The notes under the pieces: generated by a model
Seen by the model: the letters and a program-made list of their open reading frames with translations, nothing else
The model's database searches: none
What the model was told of the DNA's origin: nothing
Source: Onthophagus taurus
Taxonomy: Eukaryota; Arthropoda; Insecta; Coleoptera; Scarabaeidae
Direction: 5' to 3'
DNA: 64,000 bases
NCBI RefSeq assembly: GCF_036711975.1
Contig: NC_091970.1
Location: 12,469,501-12,533,500 of the forward strand
Shown here: positions 55,683 through 64,000 of the stretch, piece after piece
Layout: each line of letters begins with the position of its first letter
Position numbering within the stretch: position 1 is the stretch's first letter
Translations under genes and position numbers: made by a program

Positions 55683-57285
55683 CAGGTCTCTCAGCGAGAC
55701 CGTTCATTAGACATTTATGGGGTTCTGGACAAAATAAAAATTTGAGAATTCAGATTGAAATATAATCAATTGCGTTCTCTTCGACTAAAATATTTTCAGA
55801 TTTCTAGCACTTCCGGTTATACCGAAAGTCATCGCCAATTTTATATATTTGGATTTGTCTATTTTCCAGGTTTATGAATAACTTAACTTTTTGCAATTTA
55901 ATTATTCCGTTCTCGAGTTGTTCATTTTTTCTAAAAAAATCAGAGAACACTCGATTTTTGGGATATCAACTTAGGATTCAGAACCTGCTTAAGCAACAGG
56001 ATGGAGTGTTTTGGTGCCGAGAACGGCTGTCTAGATCGTTTGGTCACTTTACTATGGCACGTTAAGTTTTCGAAATTTGGAAGTACCATAACTTCATTTT
56101 TTAAATGGCACAGTCCATATTTTATTACTTAGTCGTCTTCGCCGTTTCATTTTACATCTTTTATATCCCATACGACCTATACCTAACATTAATAGTTTGC
56201 AAGATAATTAGGGTTTTTTTAAAAAATCCACTCATATATTGATATTAACCTAGTCCTAGTGCCATGGAAAACAAATGTTTAATGAGTTATTGACAAAATA
56301 TCAAAGTCCGATTTACATTGTTTAATGCTTGTGAGTCTAAGATCAGTTAAAATGAATATTAATAAAATAAATAATGTTTATACAAATGAAGAAATCCTTA
56401 ATTTATTTTTTATGCATGGAAAGTTCTTAGTAGAACTTGCAGACTGTTCAATGCAAATTATCCACATTTACCTCCGATGAAAAAAGGTAAATTTAGAAGA
56501 ATAGGAGCAAAATTTTTTGCCTTGGCTTATTTCGAGGCCAATCCCAAAGCCTCAATGCAAGCTGCCAAAGAAGATCTGGGAATCAATAGGTGTTCAATGC
56601 AGAGGGTCTTGAAGAAATATCAGTTCCACGACTACATGTTCTCGTTAGTTCAAGACCTTCATCCTCAAAATCCCGACGACCGAGTGAACTTGTGTGTGAT
56701 GCTATACCTTCGCTGTCAAGGGGATGCACTTGAATTTGCTACGTACTGTGTAACCTGTCTTGGAACATGAGAAGAAGCTGTTGGTATCAACTGGATGGAG
56801 CTCCGGCCCATTGCACCCAGGAAGTATCTCAAGAACTCACCTCAATGTTTGAAGACAGGTGGATAAGGCGGTTAGGACCGTGGAACTGGCCGGCAAGAAC
56901 TCCAGAGTTGACTTCTATCTTTGGGAGAAGGAAATAAAGAGGAGGAAGGAATTAGAAGCATGTGTGCGAACAGCATTCGACAGTTTCTCTCCTCCCAAGA
57001 AGTACAAAGAGCAACACTTAGAGTGTTTCTTCATGTATAACACAGTGCTTGAATGCGAACGGCCACCATTTCGAATATTTATTGTAACTTGTTTCGAGCT
57101 TTTTATACCAATTCTTTGTCATTTGAAGTAAATGTTGATCACTTTTCCGTAACTTCCGGTATAACCGGAAGTGCTAGAAATCTGAAAATATTTTAGTCAA
57201 AAAGAACGCAATTAATTATACTTAAATCTGAATCCTCAAATTTTTATTTTGGCCAGAACCCCATAAACGACTAATGAACGTCTAT
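55683..57285 (+). mobile_element. Mariner-like element, family X (third copy)
   Basis: CAGGTCTCTCAGCGAGACCG at 55683 after TA, with the same long TIR as 17445-18075. The right arm (57148-57285) contains CTTCCGGTATAACCGGAAGT and fades before a clear terminus. Confidence 0.78.
56352..57131 (+). pseudogene. Family X transposase, broken
   Basis: The N-terminus MNINKINNVYTNEEILNLFF corresponds to 18169. Further on, FFALAYFEANPKASMQAAKE and a CSMQRVLKKYQFH helix are readable. Then a shift gives LDGAPAHCTQEVSQEL (second Asp) and WPARTPELTS-type sequence, where the third acid is Glu rather than Asp, and EACVRTAFDSFSPP. The first-Asp region is deleted and several indels are present. Confidence 0.75.
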
Positions 57286-57638
57286 AATCTATTGAACCAT
57301 TCAACCGATTTAAATATTTTTGGTCTCGCATTTACTGTTCTTTTAAAAGATATTTTTAGTAAGATGTTTGGTTTAAAACAAATAAGCTTCTGCAGCGATT
57401 ACGTATTTAAGTGATTTTTGAAAAAAAGTTAAATGGAACGGTACTATTTACTTGACAGACCCTTAAAGGCGATGTTACATGGTTTACTTCTGCCTTTCAA
57501 TTTGAATGAAGCAACCAAATTGAATCATGTAAATAGAGGGTGTTTTTTTAAGCTAGATAGAACTTACGAAAGGGTTAACTGTCAAACGAACTGTGATACT
57601 GCGCTTACTTTTTGATATTTATGATCAGTATACTCTGG
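57286..57638. other. Spacer, no gene
   Basis: No convincing coding frame or element end. Confidence 0.4.
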
Positions 57639-58420
57639 CACATCATCATGAACAGATTGACGCTTGAACAACGCTCCAGATTTACTTTGAAAATCAGTCA
57701 TCAATTCACATAACTTATAGACGACTTCGTGATTTGTATGGCGCACATAATCGTCCATCTGAGCAAGCCATCCGTCGAACTGTGGATAGATTTCATACCA
57801 CATACTCTCTAAATGATGCAATAAAATCAACACGTCGAAGAAATGTGCGTGCTGATGAGAATATCGCCGCTGTAAACGAATGCGTGGAAGAAGATTCAAA
57901 TTTATCGATTCGTCGTCGGTCGCAGGAATTAGGGCTTTCTCCGTCCACTACGTGAAAAATTTTGCCCAAAGATCTTGACCTACACCCGTTTAAGATCCAG
58001 CTGGTGCAGGAATTAAAACTACGAGACCATCATATGCGTCGTTCTTTCGCCGATTGAACTCTAGAACAGTTGGAAACTGATCCGATATTTTATCGCAAAA
58101 TTGTGTTCAGCGATGAGGCTCATTTTTGGCTTGACGGGCCGCATATGGAGTGAAACCAATCCACTACAGACCCTACAGACTCCATTACATCCAGAAAAAT
58201 GCACCGTTTGGTGTGGTTTGCACGCTGGTGGCATCATTGGACCTTATTTCTTCAAAAATAGAGTCGGAGCTCGCGTTACGGTCAATGGAGATCGTTACCT
58301 CACCATGATCAATGTTTTTTTGTTTGAAAATATGGATGATATTGATCCGGGCGAAATGTGGTTTCAACAGGACGGCGCACAGTGGAGTATTTTGAAGATC
58401 TACGCGGCCAAAAGTATTTT
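57639..58420 (+). pseudogene. Mariner-type transposase, 3'-truncated
   Basis: MNRLTLEQRSRFTLKIS starts it. A register change leads to YGAHNRPSEQAIRRTVDRFH, the HTH NLSIRRRSQELGLSPSTT, then VFSDEAHFWLDG (first Asp), CTVWCGLHAGGIIGPYFF and MWFQQDGAQWS (second Asp). The sequence becomes unrelated after about 58390, so the third acid is missing. At least three frameshifts or stops. Confidence 0.82.
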
Positions 58421-58641
58421 TTCACTTTACTCAACTCTAAAAGGTTTATTATATAGGTTTTTTATAGTGTTTTATAAGTTTTCTATTAAATCTGGATAAC
58501 AAATGGGCTATCCTGCAATTCACGAGATAGTTCACGAGAACTATCAGTTCTTCATCGCTTGAAAAACGAAACAATAGACAAATCAAAGTTATGTTAGCTA
58601 CTATAAAACAATAAATTATAATAAAAACGCATAAGAAGTTG

Positions 58642-60641
58642 TTAACTAAATGATGATAATGAAGATAATGACGTGTTAAACGATTTTTCGTGCACAGACA
58701 GATTGTCATTTTCATCTGAAAAATCTTGTCCTTGTGTATAAGGTGAAGCACAAATTAACATTGCTGTCGTTTCTTTCAGAAATGGTTTGCTTTTTTTTTG
58801 GAGATTTGGTCGCATTGCTGTTATGAACGGGTCTGAAGTTAATAATAGGCGATTAATTACATCGTGGTTACAGGATTCTCTTGAGAATTTTCGAGCATAA
58901 TTTAACCTATAAAATCTAAAATGTTTGTTTCGGGCTTCTGACGCTTCTTCTGATAACTGGCCAATCGGAAGTAACGCGCTTTCTATAACTGCTGCTCCGT
59001 GAACAAGTATTTTGTGTAATGTAGGAGTCATCGCATGCCAGGGGTAAAGTTTAACATAGAGCTCGGCAATTTCCTTCGCGTATGCAGCAAAATAATCTGA
59101 AGAGACTTTAAATCCACTCGAGATGGTTTCCAGGATTACTTTTAATCTATATATTAAGTTAACATCAATTCCTGTAATTTCTGCTGCTAGCTCATGGTCC
59201 GAAAAAATCTCCTACTTGTGTTGCCATCATTACTGTTACCTAAACCCGGTTTAGGTACATCTACGATCAAGCCCATCTTTTCTCGAAAATTCTTTTGTAT
59301 TTCCTTTTTTCTTTTCTTTATTACAGCTTTCTCAGTCTCTACCTTTATTTGCCATTTTTTACAGGTAACTTGTAAGAAAGACGTAAAATCGATTCAAATA
59401 GTCTTATTCGGGCATGTAACACAGACAGACCAAAACCAAGTGCCTCCGTTTTATCTTCTGTTTTTACGTTTAAATCATTAAAATTTTTTGAGGTTAAACC
59501 ACAGATATAACATCTCATGGTAGAAGTAGTGCCTGTAATAGTATTGCAGACTTTTTCATCTACCATGGTTAGCATCATTGTGTGAAGTAACTAGAATTTT
59601 GTAATAAATCTATTTCATTTTTAATATATTTGATCTTTTCTTTAGTTAAGTCGGTGGTTTCTTTACTAAATCTTATCTTTATAGGGTGACAATAACGGGG
59701 TGAGGATGGTTTTGGATTCTGCCAGATGACTTTATTGTTCGTAGAGCAACTAAGTTGAAGGGGTACAAACGAACTCTGGAATAAGTGCGCATCAGTGTCA
59801 GATTCATTTACAAACTTTTGCTTGTATTGAGATTGTTGTGCCCCATCACATCCCCACTTGCTCAGTAAAACCAACGAATCCCTCTCGGATTTCTGCAAAG
59901 ATTGCACTACTTCTTCTAGATGCTTAAGAATGTAGAAGCGATCATAATGGCAGTATGATCCATTACATTTTGAATTTTTATTTCGGCACAAGTTTCCGTA
60001 ACCTTGTAAGCTTTCTTATCAGGATAATATTCCTGTTTTGCTTTTTGTAGTACGCTATAGCAGGGATATATGTTTTTACTATAACTTCTTATTACCTCGT
60101 ACTGACTTCTGGAAAGTCCTGCTTCAACAAAAAGTGATAAGGCTTGATAAGTACTTAATTGTGAGGTTATCACATTTTCTTTTTCAATAGAAGATTTTTT
60201 GTATTTTGTAGCTCGCTTTGGTGAACTGGTGATATTTTTAAACATCAGTGAAGCATCTCTTTTTCCACTGACTCTTAACTTCGACTAAGCGGCAGAAGTA
60301 AGGACATTTAAGTCGGTAGATTAACGTAACTTTTCAGTTTTTCTTCTTTTGCTTCTATCACTTAATTCATCAAACGGCTTTATCGGTCGTCCTACTTGCT
60401 TTGAAAGGTTTATCTTCGCAACGGCGAATGTTCCAGCAAGCCATTCTTCATTTTTTTTTCAAAAAAAGCTTCTCTTTTCGTAATGCTGCAGCCCATCGTT
60501 TGTTCATTTCGGATTTAAATCTTGAAAAATTTTGTCCGAGGAGTCTCTCAAAAGATGATTTTCCAAAAAAATCAATTTATCGTTGATATTATTTAAATCC
60601 TGACGCTGCATAAGAGTAAATAATTCTTTCCTAGTCATCAT
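58642..60641 (-). pseudogene. Arthropod transposase-like protein (SKWGCDGAQQSQYKQKF family)
   Basis: Minus strand, in order: MTRKELFTLMQRQDLNNIND (60641), QVGRPIKPFDELSDRSKRRK, LSTYQALSLFVEAGLSRSQY, KNIYPCYSVLQKAKQEYYPD, VLLSKWGCDGAQQSQYKQKF, VIWQNPKPSSPRYC, CNTITGTTSTMRCYICGLTS and MTPTLHKILVHGAAVIESAL, then LPIGQLSEEASEARNKHFR. This is almost the full length of a protein common in arthropod and cnidarian genomes. The DG in GCDG, and H/E in the HKI and EEASEARN blocks, resemble Transib/RAG1-type nuclease motifs; that link is tentative. A stop in the N-terminal part and frameshifts near 60255, 59940, 59577 and 59340 make it a pseudogene. Confidence 0.75.
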
Positions 60642-60712
60642 TTTGACATTAGAAGTTCCTAAAGAAAACAATCAATAAAGACTTATAGAACTTAATTTCT
60701 ATCTCGTATATA

Positions 60713-62866
60713 CAGGGTGATTCATAAGTAATGGGCCAAATTGTAAATGTACGTTCAGGAGGCCAAAATAATAATATTTTCATTAACAATAATGGGTCTT
60801 AGTCTGCTCCTTACTGAAATACAGGATGTTAAAGCGAAAAAAATAAAATAGATTTTTGTTAATAGATCAGCTACTTTTCTACATAATGACTCATAGTTGA
60901 CTTATAGTTTTTGTAAGGGTAAACAATAATGTGTGAGAGGATTTGAGTTAACTCGTAGATGTCGCCACATGCGCCATATGAATTAGATGAAATCAGCTAC
61001 AAATTTTTTATCGCTCATTATTTTACAACATACTTGTTTAATTTGGATAGCCCCATCATTTCTGTAGAAAAAAGCTATACTTCTTTGATCTTGAAAATAT
61101 TAACGATTTTCGAGATATTTGAATTTTACTAATTCACTACACTACATTTCACGGTGGTCGACGTAGCATTAATCTGTTAAGACACAAGCATGGCATGGAA
61201 TGTTGACATTTACCTAACCGTAATTGATAATTGATAACAATATTAAACTGAAACCATAAAAAAATTACGTAATAAAACAATTTATTGTACGCCAGTTAAT
61301 AAAACGAAATACAACATTAGAACAGACTTGAACTAAGACCACTTACGACAACTGTTATCAAAACCTACATGTTAATGTTGTGCGAAGTTAAATTAAATTT
61401 AAGCTTAATTATGAGCTACTGCAAAAGGTTTTCAACATGACCACCACCAGCATTTATACACGCATTTAACCGTTTGGTTAAGGATTGTCTGACTTTAAAA
61501 AATGTAGCAGGATTATTTCGTATTGAATTGGCTGCATTTTGAATTCTATTCCATAACTCGTCTCGTGTATTTATAGTAGGTTCAGCATAGACCATTGATT
61601 TCATGTAACCCCACACATAAAAATCAAGTGGATTAAAATCGGGACTGCGAGGTGGCCACTGAAATTCACTACCACGTCCAATCCAACGGTGAGGGAATGT
61701 TTCATTCAGATGTTCGCGCACAGCACGTGAAAAATGTGGAGGAGCACCGTCTTGCATGAACCACATATTTCTTCTTAGTTGTAATGGAAGATCTCCCAAG
61801 AGGTCGACTAAGTCATTATTTAAAAAAATTAAATATGACTCTCCATTTAAATTAGGAGGTAATTCAACTGGGCCCAGTAATGTATTGCCTATTACACCGC
61901 ACCACACATTTATTTTAAACTCGTGCTGGAAATGTCTATCTTTTTTTAAACGAGGGTTTTCGGTTTCCCAGGCATGACTATTTCGCCAATTAAAAACTCC
62001 GCGTCTGGTGAAGGTTGCTTCATCCGTGAAAAGAATGTTATTTAGGAATGTTGGATTATTATTCAATTTTCCTTTTAGCCACTGACAAAATTGAACTCTG
62101 ATTCGATAATCTGTTGGAAGTAAATTTTGCACAGGTATAAAATGATAGGGATATAAATTTTCCTTGTGTAAAATTCTAGTCACGGATGGTTGGCTTATTC
62201 CAGTTGCTGCAGACAATCGACGAGTGCTTATTTCAGAATTTTGCGCAATTCTTACCAAAATTTCATCTTCTTGCTGCGGAGTGATAATCTTAGGACGTCC
62301 TGTATGATATTTTGGACGAAACGAACCTGTTTCACCCAATCGATTATAAATATTTTGAAATATCTTCCGGTTTGGCTGCCTTCTGTAAGGGTACATTTCA
62401 TGATATTTTCTGGATGCTGCTTGCCCAGAAAAACGTTCTTGTGCGTAAACGCATAACATGTCTCTCATTTCTTCGTTTGAAAAGTGATTATGTCTCGGCA
62501 TTTTGATTTATGTTAGGACAAGAATGAATCAGTTTACTTAACAATAAAATGTTTTAAACTATTCATTAAACGTAAAAGCTCATTGACGTTTCATAATTCA
62601 TATGGCGCATGTGGCGACATCTACGAGTTAACTCAAATCCTCTCACACATTATTGTTTACCCTTACAAAAACTATAAGTCAACTATGAGTCATTATGTAG
62701 AAAAGTAGCTGATCTATTAACAAAAATCTATTTTATTTTTTTCGCTTTAACATCCTGTATCTCAGTAAGGAGCAGACTAAGACCCATTATTGTTAATGAA
62801 AATATTATTATTTTGGCCTCCTGAACGTACATTTACAATTTGGCCCATTACTTATGAATCACCCTG
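60713..62866 (-). mobile_element. Complete mariner-like transposon with 265-bp TIRs
   Basis: CAGGGTGATTCATAAGTAAT at 60713 and its complement at 62866, flanked by TA (60711-60712, 62867-62868). The TIRs extend to AATTCATATGGCGCATGTGG at about 62600, roughly 265 bp, and look almost perfectly matched. It contains one uninterrupted transposase gene. Confidence 0.95.
61416..62501 (-). CDS. Intact mariner-like (DUF4817/DDE_3) transposase
   Basis: 361 aa without a break. The N-terminal DUF4817-like segment FSNEEMRDMLCVYAQERFSG (about 7-26) is followed by a GRPKIITPQQEDEIL hinge and HTH LSAATGISQPSVTRILHKEN (97-116). The catalytic core has Asp160 (LFTDEATFTRRG), Asp251 (WFMQDGAPPHFS) and Asp288 (WPPRSPDFNPLDFYVW), 36 residues between the second and third. 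All catalytic residues and both TIRs are present, so this is the best candidate for an active element here. The start at MPRHNHF is the first ATG of the frame. The protein would bind the TIRs and perform cut-and-paste at TA. Confidence 0.95.
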   Translation of the reverse strand: MPRHNHFSNEEMRDMLCVYAQERFSGQAASRKYHEMYPYRRQPNRKIFQNIYNRLGETGSFRPKYHTGRPKIITPQQEDEILVRIAQNSEISTRRLSAATGISQPSVTRILHKENLYPYHFIPVQNLLPTDYRIRVQFCQWLKGKLNNNPTFLNNILFTDEATFTRRGVFNWRNSHAWETENPRLKKDRHFQHEFKINVWCGVIGNTLLGPVELPPNLNGESYLIFLNNDLVDLLGDLPLQLRRNMWFMQDGAPPHFSRAVREHLNETFPHRWIGRGSEFQWPPRSPDFNPLDFYVWGYMKSMVYAEPTINTRDELWNRIQNAANSIRNNPATFFKVRQSLTKRLNACINAGGGHVENLLQ

Positions 62867-62868
62867 TA

Positions 62869-63490
62869 TACATAACACTGATAGACTAATAATGGTGTTG
62901 CAGTGTGTAGGAAAAAAATTATTAATAATTATAATTAATAATATTTCAGAATTGAAATATTACTCTCAAAAATTCAAAATAAAAACTTTAAATCGTTAAA
63001 AGGTTACATAGAAAACTATAAAACCTTTGTCACAAACGAAACTACATTAATATTCCATAATTCGTGTTTGAATTAGATTGGCGTCAAACACAAGTTGTTT
63101 TCGAAGTAATTGCGCGTTTTTCAAGAAATAAACCCATGTTCTCTTCTTCTAATCTATTACTGTCTGAAATCCCAATCTTTCTCACCACTCAGTACTTTAA
63201 AAAATCCATTGTACAAACAAAATTACAATAAAATATTTAGATCGGCTGTATGTACTAAGTATATGTTAACAGTTAAGACTTGATCATTTGAAAAATCGCA
63301 ATATTTCACAGACAGAAATAATTGAATGAATTTAAACATTAAAAAAGAAAAATTACAAGAAAAGACTCTTCCTCACAACACTATATTTTAGTAAATACAA
63401 GGGTTATCGCAACAAAATACCGTAGAAAGGAAAGAAGCTTATCTAGTTTATCACAATCCGTGATATTCAGTTAAATATTTATATAAGTAC
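62869..63490. other. Intergenic (or yellow intron) DNA, no gene
   Basis: A+T-rich, only short spurious frames. Confidence 0.4.
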
Positions 63491-63650
63491 GAAGGCTTTC
63501 ACGGCCGGTGTGAACTGGTTTCGAACCAGTTTCTGAAGAAGATTGCAACATGGCATCCGAAACGTCAAACCTTTTATTAAAAGACGCACGGCAAAACCCG
63601 AAAGTTTCTAGTGTTAGTTCTAGTTTTAGTTCTAATTTTAGTTTAAATAT
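63491..63650 (+). repeat. Penelope-like terminal fragment with TTTTAGTTCTA tail
   Basis: CGAAGGCTTTCACGGCCGGT, a self-complementary CTGGTTTCGAACCAG hairpin, then CTGAAGAAG...CCGAAACGTC, a phrase common in the termini of arthropod Penelope-like elements. It ends in a simple TTTTAGTT-type repeat at 63610-63648. The CTGAAGA and CGAAAC boxes resemble a hammerhead core (tentative). Confidence 0.5.
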
Positions 63651-63858
63651 TTATACTTTCAAATAAAAAAATTATATCTAATGGACGCTTATGCAAAAGG
63701 TTGAAATAATTATTCGAGTTATTTAACCAACTTTGAGATAATAATACGGGCGATAGGGATGTAGAAGAACGAAAAGAATCGTTGTATGACACGTGTATGA
63801 CATTCAACTTATTATGTCAGATGTTACTTTTTTCGAGGTTCAACTTTTTCAGGTTCAA
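63651..63858. other. Unassigned DNA
   Basis: No gene recognised. Confidence 0.3.
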
Positions 63859-64000
63859 CCTTGGTTTATGCTGATAAACCAGCAACAATTGACACCTTGG
63901 AGGCCAACATAGTTCGTGTTATTCGTGAAAAGTGGCCCAAAATTGGACTTCCCAAATGCGCTTCGTCAAGAACAGCCGCGGTGCCCATATGCCTAAAATA
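63859..64000 (+). pseudogene. DDE_3 transposase C-terminal fragment at the window edge
   Basis: VYADKPATIDTLEANIVRVI is the helix that follows the third acid in this transposase group. A register change near 63939 leads to NWTSQMRFVKNSRGAHMPK, the usual C-terminal end. The upstream catalytic domain is not present before 63859, and the window ends here. Confidence 0.75.

Noticed and set aside
59194-59481. Plus-strand 95-codon frame.
   Set aside because: Antisense to the decayed Transib-like pseudogene, whose conserved blocks flank it on the minus strand.

Overview
This is a gene-poor, A+T-rich stretch of an arthropod nuclear genome, almost certainly insect. A yellow/MRJP-family exon, an insect-like Rpn11 gene, short GT-AG introns and a dense mix of BEL/Pao, Copia, Penelope-like, Tc1/mariner, PIF/Harbinger, pogo and CACTA-like elements all point that way. 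A beetle would fit, but the order cannot be settled from the window alone. Nothing bacterial (operons, ribosome binding sites, CRISPR) is present.

Host genes are few. (1) A minus-strand gene at 2444-3294 has seven tiny exons, all joined by phase-1 introns. It encodes a cysteine-free secreted protein of about 153 aa with several N-glycosylation sequons and has a TATA box upstream. I do not recognise it. (2) A CDCA7-type zinc-finger gene (26834-27958, minus) and the proteasome deubiquitinase Rpn11/PSMD14 (29133-30122, plus) diverge from a gap of about 1.2 kb. (3) A small coiled-coil protein gene (30301-30801, minus) converges on Rpn11. (4) The first coding exon of a yellow/MRJP gene lies at 50429-50708. 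No second exon is recognisable in the remaining 13 kb, so its first intron is apparently very long and packed with transposons.

The rest is layered mobile DNA. From 3.6 to 17.4 kb an IS630/Tc1-type element is split by a mariner-like element, itself split by a CACTA-ended element with an apparently intact three-exon transposase. A 1.2-kb inverted duplication runs across all those junctions. The same outer element is also split by a BEL/Pao retrotransposon with near-identical LTRs and a 5-bp target duplication. From 17.4 to 23.3 kb a long-TIR element holds a two-gene PIF/Harbinger element whose nuclease gene was hit by a conspicuously GC-rich Tc1-like element. From 23.5 to 25.7 kb a tandem repeat was split by a second copy of the mariner-like element. 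From 31.5 to 37.1 kb a Copia fragment carries a TIR element with a 5-bp TSD, which in turn carries a pogo derivative and a mariner-like element. From 37.7 to 41.5 kb are Tc1 (DD34E), mariner and fold-back remains. From 41.9 to 45.3 kb is a higher-order satellite of about 460 bp, apparently three monomers of about 152 bp. From 46.6 to 49.7 kb a Penelope-like fragment is split by an unusual transposon marked by many copies of CAGAGGAATG. From 51.3 to 55.5 kb (yellow intron) are nested MITEs and a Harbinger derivative inside a mariner. From 55.7 to 62.9 kb are decayed transposases and one intact mariner-like element (60713-62866). Coordinates of element ends come from reading terminal repeats and target duplications by eye; they are firm where a TSD is stated and approximate elsewhere.
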